A stretch of DNA of 64,000 nucleotides from Flagellimonas_A sp039592695 (GTDB lineage Bacteria > Bacteroidota > Bacteroidia > Flavobacteriales > Flavobacteriaceae). A program made the position numbers and the translations under genes. Where the stretch lies: the NCBI RefSeq assembly GCF_039592695.1, contig NZ_JBBUTK010000002.1, positions 620,001-684,000 on the forward strand. Direction: 5' to 3'. Every line of letters begins with the position of its first letter. Within the stretch, counting starts at the first letter, position 1. Below, piece after piece: positions 1 to 7,943 of this stretch. The notes below the pieces were generated by a model. The model had not been told where the DNA came from. It worked only from the letters and a program-made list of their open reading frames with translations, and did not search any database.

Positions 1-132
1 TAATCAAAATAATGAACCCGATAGATGCCTTGAAACAGGACTCGAGAAAGTTGTTGCAATAAAAAAACTGTATTTTTTGTAACCTTTTATAAAAATGCCA
101 GTTTACCTTTTGAACACACAAACCAGACCTAG

Positions 133-687
133 TTGGAAGCACTGACCGACAACGTTTTAATGAAAAAAGTCAAGGCAGGTGACCTCGATAAAATGGGGTT
201 GCTCTACGAGCGTCATAAAAAGCGTTTGTTCGGGTTCTTTTACAACATGAACAGCAACGCTTCATTGAGTGAAGACTTGGTTCAAAATGTATTCATACGC
301 ATGATAAAGTACAAACATACATTTACAGGAGAGGGTTCTTTTTTGGCTTGGATGTTCACTACGGCGCGCAATGTGAACCATGACCATTTCAATAAGCGGA
401 AGAAAGCCTACAACGAACGCGAACTGTCTGCTGTGGAATATAAGTTGCAAGCCCATTCAGACACTGAGAAAGTGATTGAAAACCATGAAGATCGGCAATT
501 GTTGCGATTGGCCCTTAATCGATTGGATGCAGAGAAAAAAGAAGTGCTCGTGCTCAGTAAGTTGAAAGAAATCAAGTTCAGTGAAATAGGCGAGATCATG
601 GGCTGTAGCGAAGGCGCTGCCAAAGTAAAAGCCCACAGGGCATTGAAAGAACTGCGAAGTATTTTTCTACAATTACAAACCCGATGA
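133..687 (+). CDS. ECF-type RNA polymerase sigma factor
   Basis: Extracytoplasmic-function sigma-70 factor of 184 residues. Region 2 (about residues 10-85) binds core polymerase and the -10 element. Region 4 (about 125-178) carries a helix-turn-helix (EIGEIMGCSEGAAKVKAHRA) of the family type. The start is TTG at 133: the segment before the internal Met at 160 fits the usual N-terminus of these factors, so an ATG start at 160 would trim region 2. The next gene overlaps by 4 nt and encodes the likely anti-sigma factor, and two DUF4097 genes follow. A TGTAACC-like sequence near 78-84 could be an autoregulated ECF promoter, but this is weak. The target regulon is unknown. Confidence 0.9.
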   Translation: MEALTDNVLMKKVKAGDLDKMGLLYERHKKRLFGFFYNMNSNASLSEDLVQNVFIRMIKYKHTFTGEGSFLAWMFTTARNVNHDHFNKRKKAYNERELSAVEYKLQAHSDTEKVIENHEDRQLLRLALNRLDAEKKEVLVLSKLKEIKFSEIGEIMGCSEGAAKVKAHRALKELRSIFLQLQTR

Positions 688-1493
688 AAATGGAGAAAGA
701 AAGATTTGAACTATTGGCCATCGATTATTTAAGAGGTGGCTTGGAAGGGAAGGATAAAAAAGTCTTTGAGGATTATTTAAAGAAAAATCCAGAGGCAATA
801 GCAACCTTTGAAGAGCTCAAGGAGTCATGGCATTTGATGGATTCGCTCTCGACACCGGAAACTTCTGCAGCAATGGATGCACGTTTTTTTGAATTTCTAC
901 ATGCCGAAACAGAAAAGAATGCCGGAAAACAGGGCGGCTGGATTGATAATCTGTCAAATTCACTCAAGTATTTGTTCAGACCACAACTGGCTTATGGGTT
1001 GATTTTGCTCGGTATCGGGCTGGCGGTTGGTTACTTTTTAAACTCCAACGATAATGCACAGGTCATTGAAAAAACTGTGGTTTCAAATCAAGAGACCGAA
1101 GACGTGCGTGAAAAATTGGTGTTGACCCTGTTGGAGCAGCCTTCGGCAAACAAACGATTACAGGGCGTAAGTGAAGCAGGTAAAATAGAAAGTGTTGATG
1201 AGCAGGTGATGGCGGCCTTGTTGCAAACATTGAACAACGATCCAAATACAAACGTTCGGCTCGCCGCTATTGAGTCTTTGACAAACTATGTTGACAATCC
1301 TATGGTACGACAGGGCTTGGTGCAATCCATCCCTAACCAAGGGTCGCCCATTGTACAGGTGACCTTGGCAAACCTGATGTCTGCATTGCAAGAGAAGAAA
1401 TCCATAGCACCGTTTCGAAAGCTTTTGAAAGAAAAGAAGTTGGACACAGCCGTGAAGAAAAAAATTGAAAATACCATAGAATCCATCATATAG
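684..1493 (+). CDS. Putative anti-sigma factor with HEAT-like repeats
   Basis: Membrane protein of 269 residues whose ATG overlaps the sigma-factor stop (ATGA), implying translational coupling. Residues 1-60 are a charged helical cytoplasmic region suited to binding the sigma factor; I see no zinc-binding HxxxCxxC motif. One membrane helix lies near residues 98-116 (LAYGLILLGIGLAVGYF). Residues about 135-265 form tandem helical HEAT-like units (for example ALLQTLNNDPNTNVRLAAIE). The anti-sigma role is inferred from position and topology. The periplasmic HEAT part could be the sensor. Confidence 0.75.
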   Translation: MKMEKERFELLAIDYLRGGLEGKDKKVFEDYLKKNPEAIATFEELKESWHLMDSLSTPETSAAMDARFFEFLHAETEKNAGKQGGWIDNLSNSLKYLFRPQLAYGLILLGIGLAVGYFLNSNDNAQVIEKTVVSNQETEDVREKLVLTLLEQPSANKRLQGVSEAGKIESVDEQVMAALLQTLNNDPNTNVRLAAIESLTNYVDNPMVRQGLVQSIPNQGSPIVQVTLANLMSALQEKKSIAPFRKLLKEKKLDTAVKKKIENTIESII

Positions 1494-1503
1494 TTTATTC
1501 ATC

Positions 1504-1582
1504 TGTCCTGAGCATAGTCGAAGGATCAATCTGTTCCGCGGGAACAAAATCAAATCACGAACAGTCATCCCGCAGGTGCGGG
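1504..1582. repeat. Cluster of short palindromic intergenic repeats
   Basis: The 107-bp gap between the anti-sigma gene and the first DUF4097 gene holds three elements. They are a copy of the TGAGCnnAGTCGAA repeat family (1504-1525), a palindrome TGTTCC-GCG-GGAACA (1532-1546), and a hairpin CCCGC-AGGT-GCGGG (1569-1582). The same families recur in other gaps of this window. No poly-T tract follows, so these are not classical terminators. Confidence 0.7.
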
Positions 1583-1600
1583 AGGCATAAAACAAAAAGA

Positions 1601-2467
1601 ATGAAACGATTATTAGTTAAAATGGGCCTGCTCTTTGCCGTACTGCCATTGAGTTTATGTGCCCAGAAAGCAGCGTTTAATGAAACGATCACAAAAGAAG
1701 TTGTGTTTGTGCAACAAAGTACCGAGAACACCTTGATTTTAAAAAACATCTTTGGTTCCATCACTGTTGAGGGATATGATGGCGATACGGTTATTTTGGT
1801 GGCCGATAAGACCATAAAAGCCCGCACTCAAGAAGATTTGGAATTGGGCAAAAAAGAGTTGCAACTAAAGATTATGAATGAGGGCAATGAGATAATCGTT
1901 CACCCTGATGCACCTTACATTGAATTTAACCGACAAGGGTTGAAGTTTGATTGGTGCGGTGATAATTATGAAGAGCCGAAGTACAAGCACCAGATGGATT
2001 TTAAGCTAAAGGTGCCAAAAAATATCAGGCTGGATTTGGGTACGGTAAACGACGGTGAGATTCTGGTTCAAAATATGAGGGGTAACTTCTTAAAAGTGGG
2101 GAATATCAATGGTGGTATTGAATTGAATGACGTAACTGGGGTCACTGACCTAAACTGTATTAACGGAGATGTTTCGATTACATACGTCGATAATCCCAAA
2201 AAATCTTCAACGTATTATTCATTGAATGGGGATATCAACATCAGTTTTCAAAAAGACCTCTCTGCCAATGTATCCTTCAAAACCATGAATGGCGAGCTCT
2301 ATACCGATTTTGATGTTGAACGGCAGTTTATGGACACCGAAAAAACAAATGAACGAGATAAGGCGAGATTCAAGTATGAAGTGACCCCAAAACTACAAAT
2401 TGGTAGCGGTGCCATAGCCCTAGACTTTGAAACCTTAAACGGAAATGTATTCATCAAAAAAATATAA
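1601..2467 (+). CDS. DUF4097-family exported beta-repeat protein
   Basis: Exported protein of 288 residues with a signal peptide at about 1-21 (ends LSLCAQ). The body is built of short beta-strand repeats with recurring N-G-x-(I/V) turns (GNINGGIELNDVTG, LNGDINISF, LNGNVFIKKI), typical of the DUF4097/DUF2807 beta-solenoid families. It is followed after 2 nt by a paralogue (2470-3282), so the two are probably one transcript with the sigma/anti-sigma pair. The function is unknown. Context suggests an envelope protein controlled by the upstream ECF factor. Confidence 0.8.
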   Translation: MKRLLVKMGLLFAVLPLSLCAQKAAFNETITKEVVFVQQSTENTLILKNIFGSITVEGYDGDTVILVADKTIKARTQEDLELGKKELQLKIMNEGNEIIVHPDAPYIEFNRQGLKFDWCGDNYEEPKYKHQMDFKLKVPKNIRLDLGTVNDGEILVQNMRGNFLKVGNINGGIELNDVTGVTDLNCINGDVSITYVDNPKKSSTYYSLNGDINISFQKDLSANVSFKTMNGELYTDFDVERQFMDTEKTNERDKARFKYEVTPKLQIGSGAIALDFETLNGNVFIKKI

Positions 2468-2469
2468 TC

Positions 2470-3282
2470 ATGAAAAAGAGTAATATACTATTGGCAGTTT
2501 TGGCAGTGTTCGTAATGAGTGCGGTACAGGCCCAAAAAAAGGAAATGGACTTGTTTACCATCCCACTCAGTAACCCAGGTAAGCCAGGGGTACTTGAAGT
2601 AGAGCAGATATCAGGATCCATCACAGTAGTCGCCTATGATGGCACGGAGGTTATTGTGAAAGCTTCAATAAGTGAAGGGCTTGGCGATTGTGCGGATTGT
2701 GGCCGTAAGGGGATGAAAAAAATATCGGGATCCAGTGTCAATATATCTGGGGAAGAGAATGGAAACGTAGTTGAAATCCATAATGAAATCTGGAACAAGA
2801 AAACAGATTTGGATATTAAAGTACCTAAAAATTTCTCATTGAAATTGGGTACTGTCAATGATGGAGACATCTATGTGGAAGGTGTCAACGGCGAAATGGA
2901 AATCAGCAATGTCAACGGCCACATTACCCTTAAAGATGTCAGTGGTTCTGCTACGACCGATACGACCAATGGCGAAGTGAAAGTGAATTTCAATAGCATA
3001 AAGAATGGTGCTGATATGGCTTTCAGCAGTTTCAATGGCAATGTTGAAGTGACTTTTCCGAGTTCGTTAAAGGCCAATGTGAAGGCCAAATCAGACATGG
3101 GTGATATTTACACCGATTTTGACATGGCCGTGATAGAAAACAAACCCCAGGTAGAACGCGGGCAGTCATCAAAGGGCTATAAAGTGAAGCTTGAGCAGTG
3201 GGTGCGGGGCACCATCAATGGCGGTGGGCCTGAAATGCTTTTTAAGACCTTTAATGGTGATGTCGTGATTAAGTCCAATTAA
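2470..3282 (+). CDS. DUF4097-family exported protein (paralogue)
   Basis: Protein of 270 residues, a tandem paralogue of the preceding gene. It has a signal peptide of about 20 residues (ends SAVQAQ) and a beta-repeat body (EQISGSITVVAYDG, GVNGEMEISNVNGHITLKDV, FKTFNGDVVIKSN). It differs from its neighbour by a Cys-bearing segment near residues 73-77 (DCADCG), which could form a disulfide or bind metal. Both copies share the order exported signal, early strand, KxPKN(I/F) and LGTVNDG, indicating duplication. No enzyme motif is visible. Confidence 0.8.
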   Translation: MKKSNILLAVLAVFVMSAVQAQKKEMDLFTIPLSNPGKPGVLEVEQISGSITVVAYDGTEVIVKASISEGLGDCADCGRKGMKKISGSSVNISGEENGNVVEIHNEIWNKKTDLDIKVPKNFSLKLGTVNDGDIYVEGVNGEMEISNVNGHITLKDVSGSATTDTTNGEVKVNFNSIKNGADMAFSSFNGNVEVTFPSSLKANVKAKSDMGDIYTDFDMAVIENKPQVERGQSSKGYKVKLEQWVRGTINGGGPEMLFKTFNGDVVIKSN

Positions 3283-3306
3283 GCTCAAATACCAATTTCT
3301 ATTCTA

Positions 3307-4491
3307 ATGAAGCGTATGAAAGTGTACATACATGCCTTATTAATTTGTGCCGGCCTATCCTCTTTTTCCCAAGGTGTTAGTAAGTCTATATTGGAAGAGA
3401 TAAAGCATAGATCGGAACAATCTCATTCCGATGCTCTAATAATAATCAAAGATGGAAAGGTAATTCATGAGAATTATTTTGGAAAAGCTGAAAAACCAAT
3501 TTATATCGCTTCAGCGGGCAAATCCCTTACTAGTTTGGCCATTGGAAAGCTTATTGACAAGAAGCTTTTAGATTCTCTTGATCAACCAATTTATACCATT
3601 TACCCAGAATGGAAACAGGGTAGGAAGAAAGATGTAACAGTACGAATGCTTATGAATCATACCTCTGGTATTCAAAATAATCTGAATGCCAGTATAGAAC
3701 TGGAACCCGCTCCTGACTATAAAGTAGACAATATCGTTAAGCTTGCCTTGGCTGCGGAGCTCACAGATGACCCTGGCAGCAGTATAATCTATAACAATAA
3801 GGCCGTTGCTTTATTGGGCGGTATTGTTAAAAAGCTGTCAGGTAGTAATTTCGATGATTTTTTTGCTAAGGAATTCTTTGAACCGATGAATATTGTCGAC
3901 TATGAATGGATTAAGGATAAATCTGGAAACCCCACCGTTCATGGGGCTTTTGTCATCAAAGCTTCGGATTTGGCAAAGTTTGGAATTTTGATACTCAATG
4001 ATGGGGTATACAAGAATGCCCGCATAATAAGTGAAGAGTGGATCGATGAATCTTTAAAACAGAGCCAAGAGTTCACTCCAATCTGGGGTTTATTATGGTG
4101 GCGGCTTCCAGAATATGAGAAGCGTATAATTGATGACTCAATTTGGTCATCATGGAAAGAGGCTGTTGTTGATGGGGCCTTTCTTGATAAAATGCTTCCT
4201 ATAAAAGACAAGGTATTTGATTCAAAAGATCAGTTCTATGCAGCTATGGAACATATTCTTGGAGAACAGTGGCCAGAGGCATTGAACAGAGAACTCCCCA
4301 AATCCATAAAGTTAAGTAGAAGAATTTACGGAGAGAAAATAATGGCCTATTATGCCGATGGTTACCGAGGAAACTATCTGGTAATAATCCCAGAAACTAA
4401 AATCATCGCCGTAAGATGTGCAGATTCTCAAGGGTTCGATTATAAAACTGATTTTTTCCCTGAATTTGTGAGCTTAGTCTCTAAGCTATAA
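3307..4491 (+). CDS. Serine hydrolase, class C beta-lactamase/esterase-like
   Basis: Exported serine hydrolase of 394 residues with a signal peptide at about 1-22 (ends SSFSQG). The SxxK nucleophile motif is S69-A-G-K72 and the second motif is Y162-N-N164. The fold matches the beta-lactamase/transpeptidase superfamily used by penicillin-binding esterases and D-aminopeptidases. Residues about 255-345 hold an extra segment before the last strands (GYRGNYLVIIPETKIIAVR). Substrate cannot be predicted. It ends at a strong bidirectional terminator shared with tsf. Confidence 0.8.
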   Translation: MKRMKVYIHALLICAGLSSFSQGVSKSILEEIKHRSEQSHSDALIIIKDGKVIHENYFGKAEKPIYIASAGKSLTSLAIGKLIDKKLLDSLDQPIYTIYPEWKQGRKKDVTVRMLMNHTSGIQNNLNASIELEPAPDYKVDNIVKLALAAELTDDPGSSIIYNNKAVALLGGIVKKLSGSNFDDFFAKEFFEPMNIVDYEWIKDKSGNPTVHGAFVIKASDLAKFGILILNDGVYKNARIISEEWIDESLKQSQEFTPIWGLLWWRLPEYEKRIIDDSIWSSWKEAVVDGAFLDKMLPIKDKVFDSKDQFYAAMEHILGEQWPEALNRELPKSIKLSRRIYGEKIMAYYADGYRGNYLVIIPETKIIAVRCADSQGFDYKTDFFPEFVSLVSKL

Positions 4492-4495
4492 CATC

Positions 4496-4528
4496 AAAAA
4501 AGCCCCGACCTATGGTCGGGGCTTTTTT
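4496..4528. terminator. Bidirectional intrinsic terminator
   Basis: Perfect inverted repeat with 15-nt arms and a TAT loop: A-tract plus GCCCCGACC (4496-4510), then GGTCGGGGC plus T-tract (4514-4528). It sits between the convergent serine hydrolase (ends 4491) and tsf (ends 4546) and can terminate both transcripts. Confidence 0.95.
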
Positions 4529-4545
4529 ATATATCCAAATATGAG

Positions 4546-5370
4546 TTAACCCAAAGCGACGCGCTGAAAACCAGTGACTTCCAAATTAGAGTCTACTGAC
4601 TTCACGTATTGCGCAACACTTTGCTTACTGTCTTTGATAAAAGCTTGGTTCACCAAGGTGTTGTCTTTGAAGAAGCGCTTCAACTTGCCTTTGGCGATGT
4701 TATCCAACATGGCTTCGGGCTTGCCCTCTTGACGCAATTGATCTTTGGCAATTTCGATTTCCTTATCGATAACGCTCTGGTCAACACCCTCTTCATTCAA
4801 TGCGACAGGATTCATCGCAGCGGCTTGCATGGCCACATCTTTTGCAGCCTCTGCAGCACCGTCGACAGCTGCTGAAAGACCGACCAAGGTGGCAATCTTA
4901 TTACCTGCGTGAATATATGAGCCAACAAACGGTGCACTCAATGTCTCGAAGCTTCCGATTTCGATTTTCTCGCCTATGACACCAGTCTGTTCGGTCAGTT
5001 TTTCGGCTACGGTCATACCATTGTAACCGGCTTGCAAGAATGCATCTTTGTTGTCATGGCCGAGGGCCAAATCGGCCAATTCTTTGGCCAAGGTCACGAA
5101 AGATTCGTTTTTGGCAACAAAGTCTGTCTCACAATTCAGAGAGATAATGACACCTTCTGTATTGTCATCATTGACTTTGGCAATGGCAGCTCCTTCAGAA
5201 GAATCTCTGTCTGCCCTTTTTGCAGCAACTTTCTGCCCCTTTTTGCGTAGAATCTCAATGGCTTTGTCAAAATCACCATCAGCTTCTACCAATGCCTTTT
5301 TACAGTCCATCATTCCTGCGCCGGTGGCCTTTCTTAATTTATTTACATCTGCGGCTGTTATGTTTGCCAT
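4546..5370 (-). CDS. tsf: Translation elongation factor Ts
   Basis: EF-Ts (274 residues), the nucleotide-exchange factor that releases GDP from EF-Tu. The N-terminal UBA-like region begins at the family-typical ITAADVNKLRKATGAGMMDCK. The EF-Tu contact signature CETDFVAKN lies at about residues 79-87. Length is normal for Bacteroidota. It is downstream of rpsB in the conserved rpsB-tsf order. The 66-nt gap between them holds a GC-rich palindrome (5391-5408). Confidence 0.98.
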   Translation of the reverse strand: MANITAADVNKLRKATGAGMMDCKKALVEADGDFDKAIEILRKKGQKVAAKRADRDSSEGAAIAKVNDDNTEGVIISLNCETDFVAKNESFVTLAKELADLALGHDNKDAFLQAGYNGMTVAEKLTEQTGVIGEKIEIGSFETLSAPFVGSYIHAGNKIATLVGLSAAVDGAAEAAKDVAMQAAAMNPVALNEEGVDQSVIDKEIEIAKDQLRQEGKPEAMLDNIAKGKLKRFFKDNTLVNQAFIKDSKQSVAQYVKSVDSNLEVTGFQRVALG

Positions 5371-5390
5371 GATTTGAGTTTTTATTGTCT

Positions 5391-5408
5391 TTCCCGCGAA
5401 AGCGGGAA
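5391..5408. repeat. TTCCCGC-GCGGGAA palindromic repeat
   Basis: Perfect hairpin TTCCCGC-GAAA-GCGGGAA in the rpsB-tsf gap. The same arms recur at 17110-17129 (loop CTAC) and 28343-28386 (loop replaced by a second repeat). No T-tract follows on the transcribed strand, so it is probably a dispersed repeat, though it may influence rpsB-tsf readthrough or mRNA stability. Confidence 0.75.
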
Positions 5409-5436
5409 TCTGTATTGTTTATGATTCAGTTAATTT

Positions 5437-6624
5437 TTATTCAACCCCACCTTTGGCCTTGTCTTGCCAATCCTTTAGCTCATCCCACTTGTCATCAGCG
5501 GCCATTTTAGCCTGTTTTGGCCAAGAGGTCGGATCCAAATGTGCCATTCTTGAACTTGCCTCAGTCAAAATTTCTTTGATGGCATCAGGCTTTGCTTTTG
5601 AAAGCTCTCTATAAGTTCCCACACCAGCTTTGACCAATGCTTCTGCAGCTTTAGGGCCGATACCTTCAATTTTGGTCAGGTCGTCTGCCTTTTCAGTTTT
5701 CTTGGGCTTTTCGGTTTTTGGTGCTTCCTTTTTAGGGGCTGCTTCTTTTTTGGCTTTTGACTTTTCTTCTTTTTTTGGTTCTTCTTTCTGAACCTCTTCT
5801 TCTGATTCAGCTAATGAAAGGCTTTCACTTTCTTCGGCAACCGGTTCTCCATCTTCATCACCAATGACCATTGCAGTGGTTTTAGAAGTATCCACTATTT
5901 CTTCTTCTTCAGTACTTTCTTGCTGTTTTTCATTTCTGCGTTCGGCCAAACCTTCTCCCACGGCATCGGTCACCGAAGCCATGATGACTTCGATTGATTT
6001 ACCGGCATCGTCATTCGATGGTATCACAAAATCAATGTCTCTTGGATCAGAATTGGTATCGACCATCGCAAAGATTGGGATGTTCAATTTTTGGGCCTCT
6101 TTTACCGCGATGTGCTCACGCATGGTATCGACAATAAAAATAGCACCTGGCAAACGTGTCATATCGGCTATGGAGCCCAAGTTCTTTTCGAGTTTTGCAC
6201 GAAGACGATCAACCTGTAGGCGTTCTTTTTTGGAAAGGGTGTCAAACGTACCGTCTTTTTTCATACGGTCGATGGATGCCATCTTTTTGACCGCCTTTCG
6301 AATGGTCACAAAGTTGGTCAACATACCACCTGGCCATCTTTCGGTGATGTAGGGCATGTTCACTTTTGAAACCTTATCGGCAACAATGTCTTTGGCTTGT
6401 TTCTTTGTGGCGACGAAAAGTATTTTTCGCCCTGATGCGGCAATTTTTTTAAGGGCCTCGTTGGCCTCTTCTAATTTTGCCGCGGTTTTGTAAAGATTGA
6501 TAACGTGAATTCCGTTGCGCTCCATATAAATGTAGGGAGCCATGTTCGGATTCCATTTTCTGGTCAGGTGACCAAAATGTACGCCTGCCTCAAGCAGGTC
6601 TTTGATTTCTGTTCTAATTGCCAT
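5437..6624 (-). CDS. rpsB: 30S ribosomal protein S2 with C-terminal HhH tail
   Basis: Ribosomal protein S2 followed by a long extension: 395 residues against roughly 230-260 for the usual protein. Residues 1-230 are canonical S2 (LLEAGVHFGHLTRKWNPNM; FIVDTMREHIAVKEA). Residues about 230-311 are a low-complexity linker, first acidic then Lys/Glu/Pro rich. Residues 312-395 contain a helix-hairpin-helix unit (DDLTKIEGIGPKAAEAL) ending in a W368-P-K-Q-A motif. The same tail design closes the ActC subunit (44795-46540). The reading frame is continuous, so it is a genuine fusion. Function of the tail is unknown; nucleic-acid or ribosome-surface contact is plausible. Confidence 0.95.
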   Translation of the reverse strand: MAIRTEIKDLLEAGVHFGHLTRKWNPNMAPYIYMERNGIHVINLYKTAAKLEEANEALKKIAASGRKILFVATKKQAKDIVADKVSKVNMPYITERWPGGMLTNFVTIRKAVKKMASIDRMKKDGTFDTLSKKERLQVDRLRAKLEKNLGSIADMTRLPGAIFIVDTMREHIAVKEAQKLNIPIFAMVDTNSDPRDIDFVIPSNDDAGKSIEVIMASVTDAVGEGLAERRNEKQQESTEEEEIVDTSKTTAMVIGDEDGEPVAEESESLSLAESEEEVQKEEPKKEEKSKAKKEAAPKKEAPKTEKPKKTEKADDLTKIEGIGPKAAEALVKAGVGTYRELSKAKPDAIKEILTEASSRMAHLDPTSWPKQAKMAADDKWDELKDWQDKAKGGVE

Positions 6625-6719
6625 TTTTCGTATTTAGTTTACGTTCCGTTGAGATAGCAATGGTCAGGTGGTCATCACATTCTGCGAATCGCCCTGGCCA
6701 TTTAGATGCTAAACTAATA

Positions 6720-6750
6720 TCCAAAAGAGCCGATTTTTTTGCTCTTTGGA
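6720..6750 (-). promoter_or_regulatory. Candidate rpsB mRNA leader hairpin
   Basis: The 227 nt between rpsI and rpsB hold no convincing gene. On the minus strand they contain TCCAAAGAGC, a 10-nt A-rich loop, and GCTCTTTTGGA, a stem of about 10 bp with one bulge. It is not followed by a T-tract, so it is better read as a leader structure than a terminator. Autogenous control by S2 is known in other bacteria; here it is only inferred. Confidence 0.35.
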
Positions 6751-6851
6751 GCAACGACAACTGGGTTATAAATGAATCCTGATACTGTTCTGCACCAGGA
6801 TTTTCAATGAACTTAAATATATAGTGATGCGATAAAACGCATCGAAAATGC

Positions 6852-7238
6852 TTAACGCTTAGAGAACTGGAATTTCTTACGGGCTTTCTTTTGACCGTAT
6901 TTCTTACGCTCAACCATTCTTGGGTCACGTGTCAACAAACCTTCTGGTTTTAGAACACCTCTGTGCTCTTCGTCGATTTCACAAAGGGCCCTTGACAATG
7001 CCAAACGAACCGCTTCGGCCTGGCCTGTAATACCGCCGCCATACACGTTGACACTGACATCATAGTTTCCTTCATTCTCGGTCAAAGCAAAAGGCTGTTT
7101 CACCTTGTACTGTAACGTACCCGTGGTGAAATAATCTTCCAATTTTCTTTTGTTAACCGTAATGTTGCCTTTTCCTTCAGAGAGATATACTCGGGCCACC
7201 GCGGTTTTTCTTCGTCCGATTTTGTGAACTACTTCCAT
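6852..7238 (-). CDS. rpsI: 30S ribosomal protein S9
   Basis: Ribosomal protein S9, 128 residues, full length. The N-terminus HKIGRRKTAVARVYL and the basic C-terminal tail (GQKKARKKFQFSKR) that reaches the decoding site are characteristic. Its ATG overlaps the rplM stop codon (TAATG), so the two are translationally coupled in the conserved rplM-rpsI operon. Confidence 0.98.
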   Translation of the reverse strand: MEVVHKIGRRKTAVARVYLSEGKGNITVNKRKLEDYFTTGTLQYKVKQPFALTENEGNYDVSVNVYGGGITGQAEAVRLALSRALCEIDEEHRGVLKPEGLLTRDPRMVERKKYGQKKARKKFQFSKR

Positions 7239-7693
7239 TATTTGTAGTCGTTTAAGTTAATAGCTTTTGGCTTTTGGGCCTCCTGGTCGTGCTCAGTGCC
7301 GACATAAACCTTTAGATTTCTGAAAAGCTCGGCTCCCAGACGATTTTTTGGCAACATGCCTTTGACTGATTTTTCGATCAATCGCTCAGGATGTTTGTCC
7401 AACAATTCCTTGGCGGTCGTAGAACGTTGTCCACCAGGATATCCCGTATATCTCAGGTAAACTTTGTCATTCCATTTATTGCCGCTCAACTGTATTTTTT
7501 CAGCATTGATGACAATCACATTGTCACCACAATCTACATGTGGTGTAAAATTGGGCTTGTGCTTACCACGAAGTATTTTCGCCACTTTAGACGCCAATCT
7601 GCCCAAGGTCTGGCCTTTGGCATCAACCAATAACCACTCTTTGTTGACCGTGGCCTTATTGGCAGAAATTGTCTTATAACTTAATGTATCCAC
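7238..7693 (-). CDS. rplM: 50S ribosomal protein L13
   Basis: Ribosomal protein L13, an early-assembly 23S rRNA binder. Signatures include WLLVDAKGQTLGRLASKVAK, HVDCGDNVIVINA, GYPGGQR and GMLPKNRLGAELF. I place the start at GTG 7693, giving 151 residues that begin with DTLSYKTISANK, the family-typical N-terminus. An in-frame ATG at 7723 would add 10 non-conserved residues and leave a leader of only about 12 nt after the promoter. A purine-rich AAGAGAAG stands directly before the GTG. It is first in the rplM-rpsI operon. Confidence 0.95.
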   Translation of the reverse strand: MDTLSYKTISANKATVNKEWLLVDAKGQTLGRLASKVAKILRGKHKPNFTPHVDCGDNVIVINAEKIQLSGNKWNDKVYLRYTGYPGGQRSTTAKELLDKHPERLIEKSVKGMLPKNRLGAELFRNLKVYVGTEHDQEAQKPKAINLNDYK

Positions 7694-7709
7694 TTCTCTT
7701 GAATTAACA

Positions 7710-7737
7710 GGTTTGTAAACCATTCCCGTTTAACGGG
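7710..7737 (-). promoter_or_regulatory. Candidate rplM leader hairpins
   Basis: Two adjacent inverted repeats fill the short leader between promoter and GTG: CCCGTT/AACGGG (7725-7737) and GGTT/AACC (7710-7721). The first lies at or just after the expected transcription start. Together they could form a small ribosomal-protein leader controlling rplM-rpsI. This is inferred from position only. Confidence 0.4.
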
Positions 7738-7740
7738 CTG

Positions 7741-7771
7741 CAAATGTACGATTATTACATAAAATTACAAA
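7741..7771 (-). promoter_or_regulatory. Bacteroidota sigma-70 promoter of rplM-rpsI
   Basis: On the minus strand TTTG (7768-7771), exactly 19 nt, then TACATTTG (7741-7748). This is a full match to the Bacteroidota housekeeping consensus TTTG-N19-TAnnTTTG. Expected start of transcription is near 7735-7738. Confidence 0.85.
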
Positions 7772-7943
7772 CGACTGATTCGTAATATTTTTTTGGTTTT
7801 TTTGCTGCCAGCAATCCACTTCAAAAAAACATACTGGTTTTCTAAAAATCATGTTAAAAAATGGAAATATGTTCTGCTTGACTGTAACTATTTGAGAAAT
7901 GTCGGGTCTTTACTGTGCATCAATCAAGGCCAGCTAATTCAAC

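Noticed and set aside
1158..1595. 145-residue minus-strand frame under the anti-sigma gene
   Set aside because: Antisense to a well-supported gene and extends through palindromic repeats; Cys/Leu/Phe-rich composition of a shadow frame.
5391..5408. Palindrome as terminator between rpsB and tsf
   Set aside because: No U-tract on the minus-strand transcript and the same palindrome recurs in unrelated gaps, so it is listed as a repeat.
6614..6928. 104-residue minus-strand frame between rpsB and rpsI
   Set aside because: It overlaps both ribosomal protein genes, is not protein-like in composition, and covers the rpsB leader hairpin.
7723..7725. ATG as rplM start
   Set aside because: It would add ten non-conserved residues and sits almost on the transcription start; GTG 7693 fits the L13 family better.
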